From: Dactylorhiza incarnata
Lineage: Eukaryota; Streptophyta; Magnoliopsida; Asparagales; Orchidaceae
DNA length: 64,000 bases
Assembly (NCBI GenBank): GCA_033032865.1
Contig: JAWHQI010000264.1
Coordinates: forward strand, 372,001 to 436,000
Reading direction: 5' to 3'
Position 1 is the first letter of the stretch, and the number at the start of each line of letters is the position of its first letter. The translations under genes and the position numbers were made by a program. Under the pieces are notes generated by a model. That model ran no database searches. It saw only the letters and a list, made by a program, of their open reading frames with translations, and was not told the DNA's origin. Below are positions 9,135 to 19,100 of this stretch, one piece after another.

Positions 9135-12100
9135 GACTTCCCCATGGGTTTCATTGGACACGTGTCCAATCTGAATAAGATCGCCGGACTGCACACCATG
9201 CCACCGGAAACTCCGGTCTTCCTTCATCACCGCCTGCTTGAACACGAAGAAGATCACCATCGTCGCCGGCCATTGGCTCGTGATCAGCCGCAGCTCCTCC
9301 CACAGCTGACTCACATTATCGTCAGCGTATTTTTCACGTCGTCCAATATCACAGTCCCCGCCGGAGACCCCGCCGCCGGCAACGCCACCGTCACCTTCAG
9401 CATTTCCCAGACATTAATTTCCCCGCCGCCGCCAACGGCCGCACCTCTATCACCGACCAGACTCCGATCCCATACTCCACCAAATACCGACTCTCATTCA
9501 GTTCCACGCCGCCGTGAAAAAGCGACATCGTCCAGCTCGGCGGAAACCGCTGGCAGGTGCAGGTCGCGAAGTCCTATTGGAATATTTTCTTATATTACTA
9601 TATTAATATATAAAAATAATATATTGTTGATTTTAAAACTTTTACGGAACAACAGATAGATATATATATACACGCATAGCAATATTAGTAAAATTACATG
9701 AAAAAGGTGAGAAATAAAATAGATCAAAATTATAGTTATGTTAGAAATTTTATTTACAAACATTCATTTCATAAATGTTTATTGGAGCTTTGTATGGTGT
9801 TTGGTGTTTAGCTCCTCATTATAAATGAAAAGCTCCAAAATCAAATTGGGGGGAATCCAACTTATTTGGAGGGAAACCTTTCATGAATGAAAGGATGAAC
9901 ATTTAGTCTCACCTTGCTTATTAGCTCTCTAGCCAAAGAGTTTATATATGTTTTCACACCTTCTTATTTGTTCAAAAGAACATAAGGAGAAACTATGAAC
10001 CACACGCGCGCGCGCGCGCACGCACCACACCGGATCCGGATTTCGGATTTCGGATTTGGGGAATAATTGAATTGAATTGTATTTTTTTTTTGTTCAAAAT
10101 AGTTTCAGAGTTTTACTCGGAGTTGAGTCGATTAGAATTCGGAGCTGCGTCGAATAGATTTCGACGTAGCGTCGTCAAGCCGCTGAAGTTAGCGTGGCGG
10201 CGAATGGAATTCGACGCATGCGTCGATAGAACTCGACGCTTGCATCGATAAGGCTTGCGTCGATAGGTCCTGCGTCGATAGAACTCGACGTAGCGTCGAT
10301 ATGATGTCGACGCAACGTCGATTTGCTTTCACGCGTTCTACCGTTTTTTACGCGTATTCTCAACCGCTCTTTACGCGTGTTTCTCGCAATTACTTACGTT
10401 GGAAATTTTCAACGTTATTACGTGCTTTCCAACTATAACTGTTAATAATTATTACGGTTTTAATATTGCCGTTTTCCGAGATTCCTTTCCGGCGATTTAC
10501 TGTCTTTATATATTGTCGTTCTTCTTAGAAAGAACATCGCTCTTACATATGCTCTTCTGCTCTCTCTGTTCTGACGATCTTCTACGTAATTCCTTTTCTT
10601 CACATTTGCTTCATCAAGTGGTTGTTCGGGTGCTCTGTGCTTCTTCGGTGTCCGCGCACATCGGAGTTTCGGGATCTAGCCGGGTGTTGTACCTTGGAGG
10701 AGTGAGCATCGGTTGAAAGCCCTGCCGGAGGGTGGTGCAACTTCTTTAGGGCAGTGATCACACGCCTTACCCAGGCTCGATTCTAAACTATAAATTACTC
10801 TATTTTATTTCTCACCTCCTTCATGAAATATTATTGATATTACTGTTTATATATTTTATATATCTTCTGCAGTTTTCTGTAAAAGATTTAAAAACGAAAA
10901 TATATGTTATTTTTTATATTAATATAGGAATATAGAAGTAAATATTCCAACAGTTTAGAATCGAGTCTGGGTAAGGCGTGTGATCACTGCCCTAAAGAAG
11001 TTGCACCACCCTCCGGCAGGGCTTTCACCGATGCTCAATCCTCGAAGGTACAACACCCGGCTAGATCCCGAAAGATCTGATGTGCGCGGACACCGAAGAA
11101 GCACAGAGCACTCGAACTCTCACTTGATGAAGCAAACGTAAAGAAAAGGAAGCACGAAGAAGTTCGTCGGAAGAACAAAGAGCACGAGAGCAGATTTCCG
11201 AAAGCACAAAACGTTAGTTAAGAAACGAATCAGAAAAATCTCATATATAGGAGTGTCGAAAAATTAACATATAAATAAGTTCAATAGTTATAATTGGTAA
11301 GTGATAATCGGGCAAAGAGATATATTTCCAACATAAGAAAATAATGGCGAGAAACACGCGTGAAACGAACGGTTAAAAATACGCGTGAAAACGCCTACGG
11401 AAAGGTCACGTCGAATACATATCGACGCAACGTCGAAATCAAAACAAAGCAATTCGACGCAACATCGAGTTCTTATCGGCGCGGGTCAAAATGATGGAGT
11501 TCTATTCGATGTAACTTTCCAATCGACGCAACTCTAATTTCAAGCGAGCTAATCGACGCCACTTCAAGTTCTACTCGACGCAGCTCCGACCTCTATTCGA
11601 CGAAACTCCGAATAAAAAAAACTATTTTGTACAAAAAATACAATTCAATTCAATTATTCCTCAAATCTCAAATTCGGATCGGGATCTGGTGTGTGCGCGT
11701 GTGTGATTTATAGTTTCTCATTATGTTCTTTTGAACAAATAAGAAGGTATGAACTAATATATATACTCATCAATCAGAATGGAAATATGCATGGTGGGAC
11801 TAATAGGTTCATCCTTTCGTACATGAAAGGTTTCCTCCAAAAATTGGATTCCCTCCAATTTGATTTTGGAGCTTTTCATCACATATGATGAGTCAAACAC
11901 CAAACATCATACTAGGCTCTAATAAAATATTATAAATAAATATTTTATTTACAAAATTTCTAAGAGTCCCTTCGAAGTCTCTCTTTCAGGTGGGTTGAGG
12001 CGGCGGAACCGGAATGTGACCGGGAAGGGAGGTAGTGCCGGCGAGCCGGCGGAGAGCGCCGGATTGATATCGTATTATCGTGTAAGATCTCAGGGCCGGG

Positions 12101-12227
12101 CTATGAAGGAGGATTCTGGAATGCGGTAAGATTTTTGAATCATTTCTTTTATTTCTAGTACGGTGGAGAAAAACCAGAGTTCCTGCTTGAAGCAGAGGCC
12201 GTCGGGGGTCTGGATCACGATGTCCAT
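9135..12227 (-). pseudogene. Ubiquitin-like domain gene, disrupted by an insertion
   Basis: Two parts of one minus-strand gene lie either side of the inverted-repeat element. The N-terminal part starts at the ATG 12227-12225 and reads MDIVIQTPDG...LEIKEMIQK, matching the first Ubl domain of the intact gene at 45925-46752. It loses similarity after about 35 codons, though nucleotide similarity resumes at CTTTCAGGTGGG just right of the insertion (about 11980). The C-terminal part (9573 down to about 9135) matches the third Ubl domain, including FRWHGVQSGDLIQI, but needs at least two frameshifts to align. The gene was therefore already three-domain, then decayed by deletion, frameshift and insertion. 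Confidence 0.8.
9574..11972. mobile_element. 2.4-kb element of two ~1-kb inverted arms inside the Ubl pseudogene
   Basis: The left arm (about 9738-10788) and right arm (about 10948-11965) are reverse complements at roughly 80-85 % by eye, separated by about 160 bp. Matching blocks include GTTTGGTGTTT, AGCTCCAAAATCAAATT, ATTGAATTGTATTTTTT, many CGTCGA/TCGACG words, and the inner 120 bp with GGTAAGGCGTGTGATCAC. A further piece (9575-9735) is a copy of the spacer in the opposite orientation. The insertion is flanked by CGAAGTC at 9567-9573 and 11973-11979, consistent with a target-site duplication of 7-9 bp. The arms could be LTR-derived (the inner edge reads TGTTGGAATATT) or the long TIRs of a Mutator-like or foldback element. 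No transposase ORF is present. Confidence 0.75.
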
Positions 12228-12519
12228 TTCCGGTGATCTTCTTCTCCGGCGAAAAAATTTACCTTTTTAATTAGTCACCAAAATTCTGTCTGACAAAAAT
12301 ATTTTGATGGCAAATAATTTACTTATAATAACAGAGAATTAATAGTTGATTACGTACTAACTAAATAATGAATTTCACATGATTAATGACCGAAATAAGT
12401 ATTTTGTCATTAAAAATATTTTTTGAGACAAAAATATTTATGTAAGTAAAACACCAATATTCAGACATTTTTTAGTTATTAAATGATTTTATAATTTACA
12501 CAAAACCATTTCCACGTGC
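12228..12519. other. AT-rich spacer upstream of the Ubl pseudogene
   Basis: This would be the promoter side of the minus-strand Ubl pseudogene. No clear TATA box at an appropriate distance and no ORF were recognised. Confidence 0.4.
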
Positions 12520-12730
12520 AATTCTAACGAACCGAACGGCTGAAAAGCTTTACTTATTATGAAAACCAAAATCACGGTTCAAAATCACGGTTCAAAATCA
12601 CGGTTCAAAACCACGGAACCGAACGGACCGTAAGGGTCCGTTCGGTTCAGCGGTTTTGAACCAAGATTTTGGTTTTTGGAATTAATAAAACAATTTTGGC
12701 GTTCGGTTCGAAGGAAATGAACATGGTTTT
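12520..12730. repeat. Fold-back MITE cluster (CCGTTCGGTT termini)
   Basis: The segment is largely self-complementary. AACCGAACGGACC at 12617-12630 faces GGGTCCGTTCGGTT directly to its right. Outer ends read CGAACCGAACGG and GCGTTCGGTTCG. ATCACGGTTCAAA is repeated three times on the left and mirrored by GGTTTTGAACCAAGAT on the right. This is either one MITE with long imperfect inverted repeats or two MITEs inserted head to head. Confidence 0.65.
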
Positions 12731-13465
12731 GGTTTTTGCTGAAAACCCTTTGTTTTCATAGTAGGCTAACCTGAAAAAACAGGTCTTCTGCAGGGTTTTC
12801 ACGAGTTTTGGGCGGCGAAAGCGAAGAAGTGTGATTTCCTCCTTCCTCCCTCGCTGTCGACCGCTGCCGCCGAAGATTTCCTCTCCGCCGGTAACTATTT
12901 CAGCCTTCTTCTTCCTCCTCACAGCTCCATCTACGTGTTCCTGTCATTGCTGTGATTTTAGTGAGCGCACGACAACTTCTCGCCAGCGTCCTTCTTCCCC
13001 TTTCGAAGAATATAATGAGCACAAAGGTTTCGAAGAAGCCTGGATTGTTTAGCTTTGTTGTTCTGTTTTGTGATCAATGTAAATTTGTTAGGAGCAGTTG
13101 TAGTAGTTTATTTATGCCTTTAACTATATGGAAGAGTGTTGGAAGAAGGATTTGTTGTTTTCGTGAGCTTGTTACTGCTGTAGTTATATTTGGGATAAGA
13201 TTTTCTTATATTTGATTAAATCGTAATAATGTTGTTTGCACTTTGATTTGCCCACAAAATTGATTTGCATCTATCCAAAATAGGTTTGCAAGCAAAATCA
13301 TAGACGTGTTTGATCTTCAATGAGAAGCAGAGATGAGCAGGTAAACGAGATATGCAACGACTAGTTCACAAAATAGGCTCTCCGCTCAAAGTATTCTACG
13401 AATACATTATCATGTTTGGAATAGGTATTTATAATATCTCCAGCGTAGAATCTTGCCCTAGGTAC
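12731..13465. other. No gene recognised; pyrimidine-rich short ORFs
   Basis: The region 12830-13055 is C/T-rich and resembles a 5' UTR or captured exon sequence, with short open frames but no recognisable protein family. The rest is AT-rich. A gene fragment carried by the neighbouring MITEs is possible. Confidence 0.35.
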
Positions 13466-13469
13466 ACAA

Positions 13470-14326
13470 GTGGATCTGGATTCCTCTCGTCGAGCCAATG
13501 AATTTTGACTACTTACACGTCAAAAACGGTGTTCGAATGAGGGAGAAATGACACCGAGAAGATGAAGGTCTTCAAAAACTTTTTGACGAGAGGAAGTCGA
13601 TGTTTAACCCACCCTTCTACGAAGCTGCTGCCATTTTGATCCGCCCAACTTCGGTTACCGCAAGTGTGCAGCGGCCTCTGCGCCAGTAGACGAGCACAAA
13701 AACATTTTGCGTCGTCTACAGCAAGCACGCCAACACCTCCCAGCACGGCCAACGCGTTCGTTCCCTGCATTTGCCGTCTCCAGCGCCTCCATGATCCCTA
13801 TCGTCGTCGACGAAGACATCCATTTGATAAATGACGCACTTGTCAAGGGGAAGCAACAACACTCGTCTTTCCGTTTTCATCATGCCGTCGTCTCGTTGTC
13901 CCCGACCACAACTGAAGCCTCCATTAATCTCCTCTTTCGGAGCCCTACCAGCGACTCCTGCTCGCTACTCACGACATCTTTGCTGATCAAATCCGCTCAA
14001 TCACTCGCGTGTGCCGTCCTTGCTGACCGCACGGGAAAGAGCGAGTTTTTTTAGCCCCGGACCATCTGCCCTCTGCACGCCTGCCATTTCTTCTTGAGCC
14101 GCATGATGCTCGTTCCATCGAGCCCATCCCCTTTTGGAAAATCGTGTAAACTCATTAGTCGGCTCACAATTTTCTCTCACAGACGCACCACTACCGCGAC
14201 CCGTTATAGCTTCACCGTCCCATGTTCTATCGGCCTTTCCGGCCAATGTCATCTCTCCGCCTCTTTTGCCTGCCCCCCCCCCCCCCCCCCCCCCCCCACT
14301 TGTTGAAATTTCTGGATCCGCCCCTG
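13470..14326. mobile_element. Non-autonomous hAT-like relic (right end ATCCGCCCCTG)
   Basis: The right end (GGATCCGCCCCTG at 14314-14326, preceded by AAATTTC and a long C run) matches the termini of the hAT copies at 34000-34239 and 40220-41280. The block 13470-13550 (GGATTCCTCTC...ACACGTCAAAAACGG) is also shared with the 34-kb copy. The left terminus CAGGGG was not found, so the start is approximate and no TSD can be read. Short ORFs inside are not supported by any family. Confidence 0.5.
14273..14297. repeat. Homopolymer C25
   Basis: Twenty-five consecutive C lie just inside the right end of the hAT-like relic. Related copies have shorter C/G-rich blocks in the same place, so the tract is part of the element and has expanded. 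The exact length is likely to be unreliable in any assembly. Confidence 0.85.
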
Positions 14327-14839
14327 GTTGCTCCCCTCATCCACGACGCAACCCCGCACAACACGGTCCCCAACCCAACACCGCATGGATGTGCTTCTAA
14401 CTCCATCTAGAAATCACCAACCATTTCGCACTCCATCCACCGCCACCTCTTCCGCGAACGCCCTCCATCAACTATTCCCTTTCACGCCCGCTGCCATCGC
14501 AGCCCCGCCTTTCCCAATGGCCTCACAGGTTTCCACAGTCCCGGTGCCACAAACCATCTTCTCCTCAACAACATCCCAAATAGTGTCCACAACTAGCCCC
14601 ATGAAATCATTACTCTCGCTTCCTTGAAATATTGCATTTGCATTGAAAATGGAAAGAAAGTGCGACTGTAGAACAGAAAATCAAAAAGCAGTCATGCCCT
14701 CCCGGTAAGAAATTCCGCAGAGAAACACGCACTATCAGCCCAAGAAAACTCGGAGAAAGGAACAAGAGCCTTGTAGTGATCTAGAAGAAGCTCAAGGTCA
14801 GAGTCAAACAGGGAACAAATCACTTCATTGCATCTCTTA

Positions 14840-15058
14840 GGCTTCGTTTGGCGCGGCTTATTTGTTCCGGTGAGTTTGGTCAAAAACGCCGTTATCATAG
14901 AATGTATATTTGGCAAGACAAAGGTTATGACCGCTACAAAGAAAATAGACTAGTTTTGAGCATAAAATGCATGAATTTTTTTAGGTGAGGTCGGGCGTTC
15001 ACGAACGACGGTTCATAACCACCACGTTCACGACAGTCGCACAGCGCCAAACAAAGCC
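14840..15058. mobile_element. Tourist-like MITE, TSD TTA
   Basis: Terminal inverted repeats GGCTTCGTTTGGCGC and GCGCCAAACAAAGCC are flanked on both sides by TTA (14837-14839 and 15059-15061). The 3-bp TWA duplication and length of 219 bp fit the PIF/Harbinger (Tourist) MITE class. Internal words GTTCATAACC and CGTGAACG recur in the related copies at 15576, 38812 and 40181. Confidence 0.85.
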
Positions 15059-15061
15059 TTA

Positions 15062-15572
15062 GTTGACTAAAACATTGGGTCAACTTCACCTATGTGGGAG
15101 GCCCCAACGAATAAAATAATTTAATAAGTACATTGGTTACAATCATTTTAATATTATAAAATGATTATTTGTCGATGCAAAATATATGTCAATAATTTCT
15201 CATATTTGTTTGGCTTCTTATGCCTAAAATGGCATCTGAAATAATAATTTAATAAAAAACGGTGCGCATCCTCTGCAGTCAATGTGCTAGTTATATCACA
15301 CAACTAACACCATCCCAGCCTTGTGATGAATCTTGGGCGGTTGAGATCGATTTCAACAAAATGGGAATGAGTTGACTACAAAAAAAAAGAGAGAAATGTA
15401 TTGCAGGATTGGAAAGAGATTAACTGAACCTCTCAAGAGAGCAAGAGAGTCATCATCCTATATGAGCAATAATCTATGTAAAATAACTGATGCGAGTTGA
15501 CTATGAATTAAGAGCAGAAAACAAACCAGAATCGAAGTTGGGCTGAATGTATCAACAATCAAATTCATACTA
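15062..15572. other. AT-rich spacer between two MITEs
   Basis: No ORF, paired repeat or RNA gene was recognised. It lies upstream of the syntaxin promoter. Confidence 0.4.
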
Positions 15573-15575
15573 TAA

Positions 15576-15727
15576 GGCTCCGTTTGGCACAATGGTAGCG
15601 GTCGTGAACGCGGTGGTTATGAACCGCCATTCGTGAACACCCAACCTTTTCTTTGTCACGGTCATAACCGTTGTGATTCCAAACATACATTCTCACCGGA
15701 GCAAAAACGCCCCCGCCAAACGGAGAC
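15576..15727. mobile_element. Tourist-like MITE, TSD TAA, 152 bp
   Basis: Starts GGCTCCGTTTGGC and ends GCCAAACGGAGAC, one mismatch from a perfect inverted repeat. TAA occurs on both sides (15573-15575 and 15728-15730). It carries the internal GTGAACGCGGTGGTTATGAA and TCGTGAACAC words of the family. It sits about 250 bp upstream of the putative syntaxin TATA box, so it may contribute to or insulate that promoter. Confidence 0.85.
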
Positions 15728-15976
15728 TAAATATGTTCTTTTAACAAAGGATTAAGCAGCCATCCTATAATCTATTATTTACCCCCCAAAAAAAATACTT
15801 ATTTATCCTATAGTTTTCATACACTCACTGCAAATGAACTGGAATGCAGTAATAACGATGCTTGAATAAGTCTAAAAATCACAGTAAAGAGATATAATAT
15901 TAAAACAGATGCATTATTTAAGGACTATTTTAATAATTTCATGAACTTCAAATATATACAAACATGACTGGTTACA

Positions 15977-15987
15977 ATATAAAAAGC
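15977..15987 (+). promoter_or_regulatory. Putative TATA box of the syntaxin gene
   Basis: ATATAAAAAG lies about 200 bp upstream of the ATG at 16190, predicting transcription from about 16010. The intervening leader contains a GGCC-rich palindrome (16016-16030) and a long CT tract, both common in plant 5' UTRs. A 5' UTR intron cannot be excluded. Confidence 0.5.
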
Positions 15988-16062
15988 TTTCTTCTTGATG
16001 CTCAATGCCTCTTGCCGGCCGGCCGGCCTCTTATTTAGCTCCTCCCCTCTCTCTACACTAAA

Positions 16063-16068
<6 letters not shown>

Positions 16069-16124
<56 letters not shown>
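16069..16124 (+). repeat. (CT)n microsatellite in the 5' leader
   Basis: A pure TC/CT tract of about 55 bases lies 65 bp upstream of the start codon. CT-rich leader tracts (GAGA-type motifs on the other strand) are frequent in plant promoters and UTRs, and length variation here could affect expression. Confidence 0.9.
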
Positions 16125-16128
<4 letters not shown>

Positions 16129-16189
16129 CCTCTATTTCTCTTTCTATCTCTACCCTCTAACTCCTCAGCCAATCTGCAGAGGAGTGGCA

Positions 16190-19100
16190 ATGAATGACCT
16201 TCTCAAGGTAAGGCTAGCATTAATTTCCCATGTGTTCCCAAAAACGCTAGATTAACCGCAGCTGAGGATGCGACGGGGAGTTCTGTTATGCTATAATAAT
16301 CATGTATTTTAATATACAAAATAACAGAAGATGAATAACATATTTGGATCAAATAGAATAAGGAGTAGTTTTTTCCTTGTTCTAATGCTTCACCAATTTG
16401 ATGGATCAGCAGGATTCCTCCGCGCCCGACAAACAAAGGTCTCCGAGGGAGATCGACATCGAATTGGGAATCCCAACCATAAGCATCAGCTCTGATTATG
16501 TCATGGAAGATTTTTTCAAGCAGGTAATGTTATTTAAAAATGCCAGGTGCTTCTTTTTCATGCATTTTTGAAAGGAAAATTATAAATGATCAATAGGTCT
16601 CATTTGAGCAACTTTTGTCCACATAACACTATCATATATATATACATATATATATATATAGAGAGAGAGAGAGAGGTTCCTTGTCAAATTTGGGTACTCT
16701 CTTCCACAGCTTGTGAGATAACAATGACTTCAAAAGGCCACAGTCTTTTTGCTAGGGAACTGAAAAAACCTCCCAGAGCCTTTTCCACCTGGAGGCTAAA
16801 GAACTCACTGAGTCTTTATACTAAGAGACTAAAAAACCTCTCTAAGTCTTTTTGCTAAGAGACTCAAAAACCACCCTGAGTCTTTTTGCTTGAAGACCCA
16901 AAAATCACCCCAGATCTTTTGAATGGAGATCATGTAACCTTTTACAAATTGTGTGAAAGTTTAGCAAGGAGAAAGTATCACCAAGGAGAGGTGAGACTTC
17001 TACCTACATTTCGAGAAGAAAAGAGACACGGTTTACAAATCTAAGATTTCAGCCGATAGAGAGAATACAAGAGAGAGGTTGAGAGAGCTTCTAATATCTC
17101 TCTCGTAAAGAGATCATTTACAGTCCTCTTTTTCCAAGTTCCAGAAAGGAAGGGTTGCGGAAAGATGGTGCCTTCCTTTATCTAGTTTCTTTTTCTGACC
17201 TTCCTTTTTTTGCACATTTCTTCTTCGGCGACTTCTTTTTTCTGCTTTGCAGTGTCTCTTTTGAATCCCGACAAGTTCTTCATATGTCGAATACAATTTG
17301 ATGTGCTCTGATAAGCATGCTCTGATAAACGGCTTCAATTTGACTTCTTCTTCATCTTCTTCTTTAAACGTCGAATACAATTCGACGCGCGGCTCCGAGA
17401 ATTTTTCCTTCGGCGAGCGTTGATGGAGGGATGGCACGGTCAGCAACTGGCGATCACAAATTCTTGTCCTTCAGAAGAATGAACTTCCTTTTATGAGTGT
17501 TGATAAAGGGAGGGCTCGGTCGATGATCATTGAGTGTTCGGTCGACGATCATTGAGCGCTCGGTCGGCGAACGACGATGGAAAACCCCTGTTCTGTTAGT
17601 TGTAAGGAGGGTTCTGAGATCGCTAATAGAATGAGCCAGCGGTTAGTGTTTGGGTCTTCGGTCAACGAACGCTAGGTCGATGATCGGATAGTCGGTCGGC
17701 ACTCGCCTATAGGGGTGCAAGTTAAGTCGAGCCTGCTCGAGAGCTCGACGAGCCGGCTCGAAAAAAACTCGACTCGAACTCGAGCATGTCGAGCTCGAGC
17801 TTTATTTCGAGCCGAGCTCTAATTCGAGCCGAGCTCGAGCTTTAATTCGAGCCGAGCTCGAGCCTAATGCCTCTTTTTCATGAGCTCGCGAGTTTTTTTA
17901 TTTAATATTTTAAAATTTATTATATATATTATAAAATATAGATACTAATAATAATATTATACAAATATATTTATTATATGTATTTATATATATTTAATTT
18001 TTTTTTTTAATTTAGGGTTTTGCTCACCAAGCTCATCGAGCTCGAGCCCATTGAACACATGCTTGTCGAACTTGAGCTCGAGATTAAAAAAAACAGCTCG
18101 AGCTCGAGACGGCTATTTTCGATGAGTTCGACTCGAGCTCGGCTAGTTTGCAGCCCTACTCGCCGATTGGCCATGGATTTAGCCAATTTTTCACAGATCT
18201 TCACAACTTCCTTCTGACTTCTTCTAAATGGTTTCCTTCTGGCTTCTTCTTCTGAATAGCTTACTAACTTATCTAAGATGTATTATCATCAATTATAAAT
18301 GGTCTTGTTCCATCAAATCAAAGGAGATTTTTTCCAACAATAGATATGTACATATCAAATTTGGGATGAGGGTGATTTTATATTTATGGTAAAACACAGA
18401 TACATGGGGAGCAGAAAGCTCCTAAACAAAATCAAATCTGACCAGTGAGAAGAAACAACAAAATAGCTCTACTATAAGATAACATATATAATTCCTAAAA
18501 ATCTTCGGATACACTACTTAAAGGACTCCAAAATTCTCCTCTTCCTGGGTTTGTGTTACGAATCGATTACAACTCAACCGCTGGTTATCTATTATTATTC
18601 AAGTCAACTTATGTGTTGTGTCGCATTATATCGAGTAGAGTTAAGGTTTTTAATATTTTAATGTTTTCATGTATTTACGGGTGCGCCACCCGAGGGTTCT
18701 ATAAGTAGACCCTTAGAGCCTTGTATCTTTTATCAATGAAATGAAGTCTAGTTCTTATCCCTTGTTGTGAGATCTTGGTGGCTCTCTCCTCCAACGAGCA
18801 ACCCCGCCTAGGCAGCCGCGGTTCCGACTCCACAGTATCCTCCACCACCGCCATCTTCTACGCCTCTGATCACTATCCCGGCGAGTTACTGCAGTTACGG
18901 AAGTAGACCCATAACAACTTGGTATCAGAGCTCTCCCTCCTCGGCTCGACACTCCGCTGCGGTCTCCTCAACATCTGTCGTTGTTTCGGACGGCCGACAC
19001 CAGCCAGAGGATTCCTTCTCCTCTTCCCATCAACGACATACAGCCCAGCAACATTCCACGACATCAGAAGCCTCCTTCCTCTTCCGCTACAAGCATCGCA

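Noticed and set aside
13470..14640. Host gene suggested by several 80-115-codon ORFs
   Set aside because: Overlapping frames on both strands, no recognisable family, and the region carries a hAT-like end and a C25 tract.
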